A DNA stretch of 64,000 nucleotides from Stutzerimonas xanthomarina (lineage in GTDB: Bacteria > Pseudomonadota > Gammaproteobacteria > Pseudomonadales > Pseudomonadaceae). A model generated the notes under the pieces. It ran no database searches. It was given only the letters and a program-made list of their open reading frames with translations, and was not told the DNA's origin. The position numbers and the translations under genes are program-made. Position 1 is the first letter of the stretch, and the number at the start of each line of letters is the position of its first letter. Shown piece after piece: positions 25,850-33,969 of this stretch. The stretch is taken from positions 1 to 64,000 of the forward strand of contig NZ_RHQM01000014.1 of NCBI RefSeq assembly GCF_003935375.1, read 5' to 3'.

Positions 25850-26713
25850 ATGGCTCTACTTGAAGGAAAAGTCGCGATCATCACCGGTGCTGGGCGTGGC
25901 CTGGGTGCCTCTTATGCACAGCTCCTGGCGGCTGAGGGCGCGGCCGTGGTGGTCAACGACCTGGGGCGTGACGAGAGCGGCGGCTATACCGCCGAGGCGG
26001 TGGTCGCAGCCGTGCGCGCCGCCGGTGGCCGCGCCGTGGCGCATACCCGGGACATCTCCACGGTGGAGGGTGGCCAGTCGCTGTTGACCACCGCCCTGGA
26101 TGCGTTCGGTCGTGCCGATATCCTGATCAACAATGCCGGCATCCTGCGCGACAAGTCGTTCCTCAAACTGGCCGAGGAAGACTGGGACGCGGTGCTCAAG
26201 GTCAACCTGAAGAGTATGTACGCCGTCACCCAGCCGGTCTTCGCCTGGATGAAGGAAAACGGCGGTGGGGTGATCGTCAATACCGCCTCCACTTCGGGGT
26301 TGGTGGGGAACTTCGGCCAGAGCAACTATGCGGCGGCCAAGTGCGGTGCCTGGGGGTTGTCCAACGTGCTGGCCATCGAGGGGGCCAAGTTCGGTATCCG
26401 CGTCTGGACCCTGGCGCCGGCTGCCATTTCCGCCCTCACCGCGCCGTTGATGGACGAGGCGACCAAGGCCGAGATGGCACCCGAGTTCGTGGCACAGGTG
26501 GTGCTGTACATGGTCAGCGAACTGTCCGGCCAGCGCACCGGCCATTGCCTGTTCGCTTCCGGGCAGAGTGTGCGCGAGCTGAAGCTGGTATCGGCCGAGG
26601 GCATTCCCGGTGGTGGCAAGGATGCGGCCTTTGATGCCCGCAGCCTGGCGGCGGCCGAGAGCAAGGTGTTCCGCCCCGAGGCGGCGTTGACCATCATGGA
26701 CTTCGCCAAGTAA
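25850..26713 (+). CDS. SDR, 3-hydroxyacyl-CoA dehydrogenase (MFE-2-like)
   Basis: A 287-residue SDR similar to the one at 20998. ITGAGRGLGASYAQLLAAEG, VVVNDLGRDESGGYTAEAV, NNAGILRDKSFLKL and the catalytic TASTSGLVGN/SNYAAAKCG mark the family. The NDLG motif favours NAD. The C-terminal extension (about residues 225-287) is typical of MFE-2-type SDRs. The ATG at 25850 has GGAG 8 nt upstream; the longer frame is not homologous. The thiolase gene follows by 44 bp. Confidence 0.87.
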   Translation: MALLEGKVAIITGAGRGLGASYAQLLAAEGAAVVVNDLGRDESGGYTAEAVVAAVRAAGGRAVAHTRDISTVEGGQSLLTTALDAFGRADILINNAGILRDKSFLKLAEEDWDAVLKVNLKSMYAVTQPVFAWMKENGGGVIVNTASTSGLVGNFGQSNYAAAKCGAWGLSNVLAIEGAKFGIRVWTLAPAAISALTAPLMDEATKAEMAPEFVAQVVLYMVSELSGQRTGHCLFASGQSVRELKLVSAEGIPGGGKDAAFDARSLAAAESKVFRPEAALTIMDFAK

Positions 26714-26757
26714 CAGCCCTGCAGAGAGACGGGGCGTGTGGCCCCTAGGAGTACGAC

Positions 26758-27945
26758 ATGAGCAACAAGGTACTGGTCGCCGGTGTGGGGATGGTCAAGT
26801 TCACCAAGCCCGGCAAGAGCGAGATGTATGACGTGATGGGGGGCGATGCCGCCGCCCTGGCGCTGAAGGACGCCGGCATCGACTATTCCGAAGTGCAGCA
26901 GGCCTTCGCCGGCTTCGTTGCCGGGGACACCTGTTCCGGGCAGACCGCGTTGTACCGTGTCGGCATCACCGGCATTCCGGTAATCAACGTCAACAATGCC
27001 TGTGCCAGTGGATCTTCTGCCTTGTTCCTGGCGCGTCAGGCTGTGGCCAGCGGTGTGGTCGACGTGGCCCTGGCGGTCGGCTTCGAGCAGATGAACCCGG
27101 GGGCCATGTCCACCGGTGACGCGGCGCTGCGCACACCGATCACGGTGAAGATCGACGAGGCGGTGCGCAAGATCCGTGGCTGGGACGACAACGCCCCGAG
27201 CGGGCCGCAGTACTTCGGCGGTGCGGGTGCCGAATACCTGGAGAAGTACAACGTTTCCGCCCATCTGTTCGGCCGCGTTTCGGTCAAGGCGCGCAGCCAT
27301 GCGCTGCGCAACCCTTATGCACTGTTCACCGAGCCGCTGACCCTGGAGCAGGTGATGACCTCGCCGCAGATCTTCGGCCCGGTCACGCGCCTGATGTGCT
27401 GCCCGCCAACCTGTGGCGGGGCAGCTGTGGTGGTGGTTTCCGAGGCGTATGCGCGCAAGCATGGCCTGCGCAACTGCGTGGAAATCGCCGGCATGAGCCT
27501 AACCACCGACACGGCCGATAGCTTCGATTCCGGCAGCATGCTCAACGTGGTCGGCGCGGGCATGACCCGTCGCGCGGCGGCCCAGGCCTATGAGCAGGCC
27601 GGCGTGGGGGCGGAGGACATCGATGTACTCGAGTTGCACGACTGTTTCTCGCCCAACGAGGTCATCACCTATGAGGCGCTCGGCGTGTGCGAGGAGGGTG
27701 GTGCCGAGAAATTCGTTCTCGACGGACAGAATACCTATGGCGGTCGTGTGGTCACCAACCCGTCCGGCGGCCTGTTGTCCAAGGGCCATCCCCTGGGCGC
27801 CACCGGCCTGGCGCAGATTACCGAGCTGACCTGGCACCTGCGCGGCCAGGCTGGTGATCGCCAGGTGGAGAATGCCCGCGTCGCCCTGCAGCACAACATC
27901 GGCCTGGGGGGCGCCGGGGTGGTCACCATCCTCAAGAGCATCTGA
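26758..27945 (+). CDS. SCP-2-type thiolase (lipid-transfer acetyl-CoA acyltransferase)
   Basis: A 395-residue thiolase of the SCPx/lipid-transfer class. The nucleophile is the Cys in NNACASGSSALFLARQ; the His and second active-site region are LHDCFSPNEVITYEALG, and GGLLSKGHPLGATGLAQ closes the site. It should split a 3-ketoacyl-CoA with CoA, and this class tolerates branched chains (SCPx acts on 2-methyl 3-ketoacyl-CoA). AGGAG lies just before the ATG. It is second in the operon after the MFE-2-like SDR, which makes its substrate, and is followed by folE. Confidence 0.9.
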   Translation: MSNKVLVAGVGMVKFTKPGKSEMYDVMGGDAAALALKDAGIDYSEVQQAFAGFVAGDTCSGQTALYRVGITGIPVINVNNACASGSSALFLARQAVASGVVDVALAVGFEQMNPGAMSTGDAALRTPITVKIDEAVRKIRGWDDNAPSGPQYFGGAGAEYLEKYNVSAHLFGRVSVKARSHALRNPYALFTEPLTLEQVMTSPQIFGPVTRLMCCPPTCGGAAVVVVSEAYARKHGLRNCVEIAGMSLTTDTADSFDSGSMLNVVGAGMTRRAAAQAYEQAGVGAEDIDVLELHDCFSPNEVITYEALGVCEEGGAEKFVLDGQNTYGGRVVTNPSGGLLSKGHPLGATGLAQITELTWHLRGQAGDRQVENARVALQHNIGLGGAGVVTILKSI

Positions 27946-28005
27946 GGCTGAAGCGCCCGGCGTTTGCCAGGCGCCTGTTCAATGAGATCAATGGGAGAGA
28001 TGCTG

Positions 28006-28563
28006 ATGAGCGAATCCATGCCCCAGCACTACCGGGAGATATTGCTCGGTATCGGGGAGAACCCCGCTCGTGAAGGCCTGCTGGACACCCCCAAGCGCGC
28101 TGCCAAGGCCATGCAGTACCTCTGTCACGGCTACCGGCAGACGCTGGAGGAAGTCACCAACGGCGCACTGTTCAGCTCCGACAACAGCGAAATGGTGCTG
28201 GTGAAGAACATCGAGCTGTACTCGCTGTGCGAGCATCATCTGCTGCCGTTCATCGGCAAGGCTCACGTCGCCTACATTCCCAACGGCAAGGTGCTCGGCC
28301 TGTCCAAGGTGGCGCGCATCGTCGACATGTTCGCCCGCCGCCTGCAGATCCAGGAAAATCTCAGCCGGCAGATCGCCGAAGCCATCGAACAGGTCACCGG
28401 CGCCCTCGGCGTGGCGGTGGTGATCGAGGCGCAGCACATGTGCATGATGATGCGCGGTGTGGAGAAGCAGAACTCGTCCATGGTCACCTCGGTGATGCTC
28501 GGTGAGTTCCGCAACAACCCGGCAACCCGCAGCGAGTTCCTCCAACTGATCGGACGAAAGTAG
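28006..28563 (+). CDS. folE: GTP cyclohydrolase I
   Basis: Converts GTP to 7,8-dihydroneopterin triphosphate, first step to folate or tetrahydromonapterin. The 185-residue protein has the zinc and catalytic motifs [40 protein letters not shown] and [20 protein letters not shown] start at [14 protein letters not shown] (28006), with GGGAGAG upstream. It lies 60 bp after the thiolase, and folX starts 3 bp after its stop. Pseudomonas genomes have a folE-folX-folM group outside catabolic loci, so its position at the end of a catabolic operon is odd. Confidence 0.95.
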   Translation: MSESMPQHYREILLGIGENPAREGLLDTPKRAAKAMQYLCHGYRQTLEEVTNGALFSSDNSEMVLVKNIELYSLCEHHLLPFIGKAHVAYIPNGKVLGLSKVARIVDMFARRLQIQENLSRQIAEAIEQVTGALGVAVVIEAQHMCMMMRGVEKQNSSMVTSVMLGEFRNNPATRSEFLQLIGRK

Positions 28564-28566
28564 CCA

Positions 28567-28938
28567 ATGGCGGGCCTACAACCTGGCATGGCGCGCATCC
28601 GTGTCAAGAATCTGAGTTTGCGCACCCATATCGGCATCAAGGAAGAGGAGATTCTCAATAAGCAGGATGTGCTGATTAACCTGACTATTCTTTATCCCGC
28701 CGCCGAGGCGGTGCGGGACAACGATATCGAACATGCATTGAACTATCGCACCATCACCAAGGCGATCATCGGCCATGTCGAGGGCAATCGTTTCGCCTTG
28801 CTGGAACGCCTGACTCAGGAGATTCTCGATTTGGCGATGCGGGATCCGCGTGTGCGTTACGCTGAAGTGGAGGTGGATAAACCGCACGCCCTGCGCTTCA
28901 CCGAGTCGGTTTCGATAACGCTGGCTGGCAAGCGCTGA
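28567..28938 (+). CDS. folX: Dihydroneopterin triphosphate 2'-epimerase
   Basis: A 123-residue tunnelling-fold enzyme related to FolB. It epimerises dihydroneopterin triphosphate to the monapterin form, on the way to tetrahydromonapterin, the cofactor of phenylalanine hydroxylase in Pseudomonas. The sequence [23 protein letters not shown] and [24 protein letters not shown] with [17 protein letters not shown] matches FolX more than FolB. It is coupled to folE. The usual third partner, folM, is not next to it; the following genes are acyl-CoA dehydrogenases on the other strand. Confidence 0.88.
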   Translation: MAGLQPGMARIRVKNLSLRTHIGIKEEEILNKQDVLINLTILYPAAEAVRDNDIEHALNYRTITKAIIGHVEGNRFALLERLTQEILDLAMRDPRVRYAEVEVDKPHALRFTESVSITLAGKR

Positions 28939-29128
28939 GCGTATTCGTTTTGTGTGTGCCTGCGCGCTGTGGCCGACCAATAGGTGATCGGCTATCGACG
29001 ATCATGACCAGCAGGCTGGCTCCTTCGCTTGATCTGCATAAGGGCGCAGGCGGAGGTCTGGAGTCTGGTTTGTAGACGGCCAGATTAGTGCTGTTCCGCG
29101 TTTCAGGATAAAGCCGGCTAGAGGAGTT

Positions 29129-29152
29129 CGCCCCTCCACCAAAAGAGGGGCG
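29129..29152. terminator. Hairpin between convergent folX and acyl-CoA dehydrogenase genes
   Basis: CGCCCCTC pairs with GAGGGGCG around an 8-nt loop. U-tracts are poor on both strands. The rest of the 220-bp gap after folX shows nothing recognisable. Confidence 0.55.
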
Positions 29153-29158
29153 CTCGTT

Positions 29159-30214
29159 TCATGCGCTGACAGGTGTGGTCAGTCGCTGCCATAGCTGGGT
29201 GCCATCCTGTGCCAGCACCTGCCGGCCAATCCGCTCCGACCACCAATGCTCGCTGCCGGCCTCGGCCCGCCATTGCCAGAGACGGCGGGTGTAGTAGTGC
29301 AGGCTGTGCTCGTCGGTTACGCCGATGGCGCCGAACACCTGGTGAGCGATGGCGGCCGCGCGGGTAGCGGCGCGGCCGACCAGGCTCTTGGCCACAGCGG
29401 CGCCGTAGCTGGCGTTGCCGGCATCCACCTGGCGGGCGGCATAGAGGCCGGCGACCTGGGCGGCGGCAGTCTGGGAGGCAAGTTCGGCGACCATTTGCTG
29501 GATCGCCTGGAACTTGCCGATTGGCCTGCCGAACTGCACGCGGGTGTTGGCGTATTCCACACAGAGATCGAGCACCTGGGTTAGAGCTCCTGCCATCTGC
29601 ATGCCGCGCAGCGTGGCGAGATAGGGGCGCAGACCCAGCTCGTCGAGGAACGGCGCCGTGGCGCTTTGCAGGGGGATGGCGTCTTCCAGTTCGAAGCGGG
29701 CGCAGGGCAGGCGGTCGAGCGTGTCGATGGCCTGTTGATGCCCGGCGTCGCTGCGTACCAGGCAGAGATGCATGAGGCCCTCGCGCTGGGCGGCGAGCAG
29801 CACATGGCCGGCCATTGGCAGCCAGCTCACCTGGGCAGCCTGGCCTTGCAGCCTGCCGAGGGCGTCCAGCTGGAAGACTTCGTCGCAGATGGCCAGCATG
29901 CCTTGCGGTACCTCCAGCCCCGCACGGGATAGCGCCCAGGCGGCAATGCTGGTTTCACCGACCGGCAGCGGCGTGGCGTGGGTGCCGCAGAGGCGCAGCA
30001 TCGGCTCGCTCTCGGCCCAGCTGAGGCCGGCGCCGCCGGCGTCCTCGCTGCCGAGGGCGAGGGTGATGCCCAAGGCCTCGACGTCCTGCCAGAGGCCCTG
30101 GTTCAGTTGGCCATCCTCGGCATCGACCCAGGCCTCGCGGTTGATGCGGTCGGCGAACAGGCGCTGCACCTGTTCGGCGAGCATTTCGCTGATGTTCATT
30201 TCACTGTTACTCAT
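29159..30214 (-). CDS. Acyl-CoA dehydrogenase subunit, short type (heteromer partner)
   Basis: A 351-residue acyl-CoA dehydrogenase-fold protein. The conserved FAD-contacting segment RVQFGRPIGKFQAIQQMVAEL and HQVFGAIGVTDEHSLHYYTRRL are present, but the middle beta domain is short and the usual SEPxxGSD segment is missing. Together with the 385-residue protein encoded just upstream (ATGA-type overlap) this looks like the alpha2beta2 dehydrogenases of actinobacterial steroid side-chain degradation (FadE26-27, FadE28-29), where each subunit holds half of the FAD site. It ends the minus-strand operon that begins with the DUF35 gene. Confidence 0.82.
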   Translation of the reverse strand: MSNSEMNISEMLAEQVQRLFADRINREAWVDAEDGQLNQGLWQDVEALGITLALGSEDAGGAGLSWAESEPMLRLCGTHATPLPVGETSIAAWALSRAGLEVPQGMLAICDEVFQLDALGRLQGQAAQVSWLPMAGHVLLAAQREGLMHLCLVRSDAGHQQAIDTLDRLPCARFELEDAIPLQSATAPFLDELGLRPYLATLRGMQMAGALTQVLDLCVEYANTRVQFGRPIGKFQAIQQMVAELASQTAAAQVAGLYAARQVDAGNASYGAAVAKSLVGRAATRAAAIAHQVFGAIGVTDEHSLHYYTRRLWQWRAEAGSEHWWSERIGRQVLAQDGTQLWQRLTTPVSA

Positions 30215-31368
30215 TTAAGTCCAAGCCCCTTGGCGATGATGCCGCGCAGGATTTCCCGGGTGCCGCCGCGCAGGGAGAAAGAGGGGGCGTTCTGCACGAG
30301 GAACGCCTGCAGCTCGCTGAGCTGGTCGCCGCAGGCAATACTCGACGGGCAGTCCAGCAACTCGCGAACCAGATCCGGCATGCGCTGCTCGTGGATGTTG
30401 CCAAGGTCTTTCACCAGGGCGGCTTCCCTGGCGGGGGAGTGACCATCCTGCAGTTGCCCGACGATCGACAGCGACATTTCCCGCAGGACGGCGATCTCGG
30501 CCACGGCTTCGCCGAGGCGGCGGGCGGCCAGGCGGTCGTCGCTGCCGTTCGCACGCAGGGCGTCAATGGTCAGCGGCAGCAGCGGGAAGGCACTCATGTA
30601 GCGATCCGGCTGGCTGCGCTCGAAGGCCAGTTCGCCACTGGCCTGCGCCCAGCCATCACCCTCGCGGCCAACGATCATGTCGTCGGCGACAAATACGTCA
30701 TCGAAGGTCACCTCGTTGAAGTGGGCCTCGCCGGTCAGGTCGTGGATGGGGCGCACTTCGATGCCGGATGAGCGCATGTCGATGAGGAACTGCGACAGGC
30801 CCTTGTGTTTCTCGTCGGCTGAGCCACCCGTGCGAAACAAGCCGATCATGAAGTCGCACAGGTGCGCATTGGTGGTCCAGACCTTGCGCCCGTTTAGGCG
30901 CCAGCCACCTTCGACACGGGTGGCGCGCGAGCGCAGCGAGGCCAGGTCGGAGCCGGAATCCGGTTCGCTCAGGCCGATGCAGAATGATGCCTCGCCCCTG
31001 GCGATCAGTGGCAGGAAGCGCTGACGTTGCGCCTCCGTGCCCAGGCGCAGCAGCAGCGGCCCGCTCTGGCGGTCGCCGAACCAGTGGGCACCCAGGGGCG
31101 CGCCGGCGGCGAGCATTTCCTCGACCATCACGTAGCGCTCCAGGCCGGAGCGTTCATGGCCGCCATAGGCTGTCGGCCAGGTCATGCCGATCCAGCCACG
31201 CTTGCCGACTGCACGGCTGAACTCGCGGTCGAAGCCGGTCCAGGAGTGGCCGATTTTCCAGCCGGACCATGCCGGCGAGGCTTCGGCGAGGAAGGCGCGA
31301 ACCTCTTGGCGCAGGGGCTCGAGGCTGGCGGGCAGCACGAGCGGGTTGAAGTTGAAGGCACTGGTCAC
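30211..31368 (-). CDS. Acyl-CoA dehydrogenase subunit, catalytic type
   Basis: A 385-residue acyl-CoA dehydrogenase. It has the flavin-shielding segment CIGLSEPDSGSDLASLRSRATR, KVWTTNAHLCDF and the C-terminal SLRGGTREILRGIIAKGLGL, where Glu is the likely base. At the place where homomeric enzymes have RxxFGxxxxxFQ it reads RSQPDRYMSAFPLLP, so the FAD contact is missing and must come from the partner subunit at 29159-30214. The pair overlaps by 4 bp, which supports stoichiometric production. The likely role is alpha,beta-desaturation of a branched or bulky acyl-CoA, with electrons passed to ETF. Confidence 0.85.
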   Translation of the reverse strand: MTSAFNFNPLVLPASLEPLRQEVRAFLAEASPAWSGWKIGHSWTGFDREFSRAVGKRGWIGMTWPTAYGGHERSGLERYVMVEEMLAAGAPLGAHWFGDRQSGPLLLRLGTEAQRQRFLPLIARGEASFCIGLSEPDSGSDLASLRSRATRVEGGWRLNGRKVWTTNAHLCDFMIGLFRTGGSADEKHKGLSQFLIDMRSSGIEVRPIHDLTGEAHFNEVTFDDVFVADDMIVGREGDGWAQASGELAFERSQPDRYMSAFPLLPLTIDALRANGSDDRLAARRLGEAVAEIAVLREMSLSIVGQLQDGHSPAREAALVKDLGNIHEQRMPDLVRELLDCPSSIACGDQLSELQAFLVQNAPSFSLRGGTREILRGIIAKGLGLK

Positions 31369-31378
31369 GATGGCTTCC

Positions 31379-32620
31379 TCAGATCACGTTGCGCTGGCGC
31401 AGGTCGGCGATCTGCGCGGCAGAAAGGCCGAGCCATTCGCCGAGCACGCTGTCGGTGTGTTCGCCGATGGCGGGTGGCGGCAGCTTGTATTGCACCGGTG
31501 TGGCCGAGAAACGCATGGGGCTGGCCGCACTGCGCACGCTGCCGTTCAGCGGATGCTGCTGGGTGACAATCATTTCGCGCTCGATCACATGGGGATCATG
31601 TTCCAGGTCGGCCATGCCGTTGATCGGCCCGCAGGACACGGTGTTGGCATTCAGGTGCTCGATCCACTGATCCTTGCTGCGGCCGCGCAGGGCTTCGGTG
31701 AGCTGTTTCGAGAGTTCCTTGCGGTTGGCTACCCGTGCGCCGTTCTTGGCGAAGAGCGGATCCTCGACCCAGTCCTCGCGCCCCACGGCCTTGGCCAGGC
31801 GGATGAACTCGCGGTCGTTGAAGGTGGCGATCAGGATGTAGCCGTCATCCACCTGGTAGACGCCGTAGGGCGAGGCGCTCGGGTGATCGTTGCCGGTGCG
31901 GCCCAGTTCCTGGCCGCCGTTGAACCAGGCGGAGAAGGTGTTGAGCAGGGTGGCGACCTGGGAGTCGAACAACGATACGTCGATGTGCTGGCCCTCGCCG
32001 CTGGCGTGGCGGTGGTTGAGCGCACCGAGCACGCCGATTGCGGCGTACAGGCCGGCGCAGATATCCGCCACCGGGATGCCTACGCGCATCGGCCCGTCGC
32101 CGGGTTCTCCGTCGCGATGACCGGTCACCGACATCACCCCGGCCATGGCCTGAGCCAAGTAGTCATAGCCGGAGCGGTTGGCGTAGGGGCCGGTCTGACC
32201 GAAGCCGGTGATCGAGCAGTAGATCAGCCGTGGATTGATTCGCTTCAGATCGTCGTAGCCCAGGCCGTATTTGGCCAGGGTGCCGGTGCGGTAGTTCTCC
32301 AGCAGCACGTCGCAGTTGGCCACCAGTTGGCGGATAAGCCCGGCGCCTTCGGCCTGGGCGAAGTCCACGGTGATCGAGCGTTTGTTGCGGTTGGCCGCCT
32401 GGCTGTAGGTGGATTCCTGGTGCGACTGGCCTTCGGTGCCCTTGATCCAAGGGGGGCCGATGCGGCGGATGTCGTCGCCTTCACCCTGGCGTTCGACCTT
32501 GATCACCTCGGCGCCGAGGTCGGCAAGAATCTGCCCGGCGTAAGGGCCGGCTATCACCCGGGTCATGTCGAGGACACGGATACCGCCGAGTGTTTCTGGA
32601 TGCAATTCGTTCATGGTCAT
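31379..32620 (-). CDS. CaiB/BaiF-family (class III) CoA transferase
   Basis: A 413-residue CoA transferase. The N-terminal block is GIRVLDMTRVIAGPYAGQILADLGAEVIKVE, followed by NRNKRSITVDF, LLENYRTGTLAKYGLGYDDL and the catalytic Asp in SGYDYLAQAMAGVMSVTG. The length fits formyl-CoA-transferase-like enzymes better than the shorter methylacyl-CoA racemases, but racemase activity cannot be excluded. The ATG at 32620 overlaps the stop of the upstream SDR as ATGA; 32614 is an alternative. It would activate a pathway acid or recycle CoA between intermediates. Confidence 0.88.
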   Translation of the reverse strand: MTMNELHPETLGGIRVLDMTRVIAGPYAGQILADLGAEVIKVERQGEGDDIRRIGPPWIKGTEGQSHQESTYSQAANRNKRSITVDFAQAEGAGLIRQLVANCDVLLENYRTGTLAKYGLGYDDLKRINPRLIYCSITGFGQTGPYANRSGYDYLAQAMAGVMSVTGHRDGEPGDGPMRVGIPVADICAGLYAAIGVLGALNHRHASGEGQHIDVSLFDSQVATLLNTFSAWFNGGQELGRTGNDHPSASPYGVYQVDDGYILIATFNDREFIRLAKAVGREDWVEDPLFAKNGARVANRKELSKQLTEALRGRSKDQWIEHLNANTVSCGPINGMADLEHDPHVIEREMIVTQQHPLNGSVRSAASPMRFSATPVQYKLPPPAIGEHTDSVLGEWLGLSAAQIADLRQRNVI

Positions 32621-33396
32621 ACCGCGATGGTGTAGCCGCCGTTGACCGACAGCACCTGGCCCGTGATGTAGGAGGCGCCTTCGGAGAGGAGGAAACATAC
32701 CGGCACCGAGACTTCCTCCGGCGTGGCGAAGCGGCCCAAGGCGATCTGCTGCAGGTAAGTGTCGAGGAAGCGCGGGTCGGTACGCACTTTTTCGGTCATG
32801 GCGGTCTCCACCATGCCGAAACACACGGCGTTGGCGCGCACGCCGTACTTGGCCCATTCGCGGGCGGCGGTCATGGCCATGCCGAACATGCCCGACTTGG
32901 CCGCCGAATAGTTGATCTGCCCGAGGCTGCCGCGTCGACCGGCATCCGAGGAAATGAACACGATGGCTCCGGGTGCCTGGTCGCCGGCCTTGCTGCGCTC
33001 GATCAGGTGGCGGCCGACGGCCTGGGTGAACAGGAAGGAGCCGGTCAGGTGCACGTCGAGCACCAGTTGCCATTGCTCCAGGGTCATCTTCTCGATCATT
33101 GCCGGGCGGCCGATACCGGCGTTGTTGACCAGGCCATGCACCGCGCCGAAATGCTCCACGGCGGTGGCCACGGCGTGTTCAACGAAGGCCGCGTCGGAAA
33201 CGCCGCCTACCAGCGGCAGGTAGCGCTCACCCAGGTCGGCGGCGGCGCCGTGTAGCGCCTCGTCGTTGAGATCGACGGCCGCGACGTTGCCGCCCAGCTC
33301 GATGACCAGTCGGGCGATGCCCAGGCCGATGCCCTGGCCGGCGCCGGTGATGATGATGGTGCGTCCCGCAAGAGACATCGGGTTGTTGTTGGCCAT
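32617..33396 (-). CDS. SDR family oxidoreductase (FabG-like)
   Basis: A 259-residue classical SDR: ITGAGQGIGLGIARLVIELGG, AVDLND (Asp favouring NAD), NNAGIGRPAMI, FISSDAGRRGSLGQINYSAAKSG (Ser-Tyr-Lys), and the end TGQVLSVNGGYTIAV. It is probably a hydroxyacyl-CoA or cyclic alcohol dehydrogenase. It is coupled to the CoA transferase by ATGA and follows the DUF35 gene by 9 bp. Confidence 0.87.
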   Translation of the reverse strand: MANNNPMSLAGRTIIITGAGQGIGLGIARLVIELGGNVAAVDLNDEALHGAAADLGERYLPLVGGVSDAAFVEHAVATAVEHFGAVHGLVNNAGIGRPAMIEKMTLEQWQLVLDVHLTGSFLFTQAVGRHLIERSKAGDQAPGAIVFISSDAGRRGSLGQINYSAAKSGMFGMAMTAAREWAKYGVRANAVCFGMVETAMTEKVRTDPRFLDTYLQQIALGRFATPEEVSVPVCFLLSEGASYITGQVLSVNGGYTIAV

Positions 33397-33405
33397 GATG
33401 TTCGC

Positions 33406-33774
33406 CTAGTTGCTGTGTGGGTCGAAAACGACGAAGGACTGTTCCGGGCCTGCGCAGATGCGTGCCTTGACGCGCAAGCCGATGTGCACCTGGTCGGCCG
33501 GCAGGCCCTCGACCCGGGACATCAGGCGCGGGCCTTCGTCCAGGTCGACCAGCACCACGGTATAGGGCTCGACTGGCGGTTTGGGGCGTACCACGGTGAC
33601 CGCATAGACCGTGCCCAGGCCCGAGGCCTCCACCCATTCCAGGTCGGTGGCACCGGTGCCGGGTTCCAGCACTCGCGGATAGAAGAAATGGCGCTGGCTG
33701 GAGCGACTGCGCTGGAGCATGAAGCGCCCCTCTTTGAGGAACCCTTGGAATTCGAGATCGGGGCATAGGCTCAT
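33406..33774 (-). CDS. DUF35 OB-fold protein (thiolase/aldolase partner), zinc ribbon lost
   Basis: A 122-residue DUF35 protein. The OB-fold part (LEWVEASGLGTVYAVTVV, YTVVLVDLDEGPRLMSRV, IGLRVKARICAG) is clear. The rubredoxin-like zinc ribbon that usually precedes it (CPxCG) reads YPRVLEPGTGATD, with no cysteines. DUF35 proteins are accessory subunits of SCP-2 thiolases and of the Ltp2 aldolase (with ChsH2) in steroid degradation. The Ltp2-like protein at 62237 and the thiolase at 26758 are possible partners. It is first in the operon running to 29159. Confidence 0.8.
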   Translation of the reverse strand: MSLCPDLEFQGFLKEGRFMLQRSRSSQRHFFYPRVLEPGTGATDLEWVEASGLGTVYAVTVVRPKPPVEPYTVVLVDLDEGPRLMSRVEGLPADQVHIGLRVKARICAGPEQSFVVFDPHSN

Positions 33775-33882
33775 GGTCGACGCCTGGAGTGTGGTTGCGA
33801 ATTGAAGGTGGATAGCTGTCTATTGGTCATTGTTTGTTCGGGCCACCCTTCATTGGTCGGTTGACTAGGGCTTGCATTGGGT

Positions 33883-33907
33883 AAAAACTGTCAATCAGTT
33901 AGTTTTT
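33883..33907. promoter_or_regulatory. Putative regulon operator, DUF35 operon / MFS copy
   Basis: AAAAACTG-TCAATCAGT-TAGTTTTT, a near-perfect copy between the divergent 33774 and 33970 starts. It can serve both the DUF35-SDR-CoA-transferase-dehydrogenase operon and the MFS gene. Confidence 0.72.
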
Positions 33908-33969
33908 AATATGCGTGCATTCAAACGGCGAGTCAAGCCGAGGCCGCTTGCGCAGAAACGGGATATCCG

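Noticed and set aside
31184-32635. 483-codon plus-strand open frame
   Set aside because: It is antisense to the CoA transferase and dehydrogenase genes and shows no homology.
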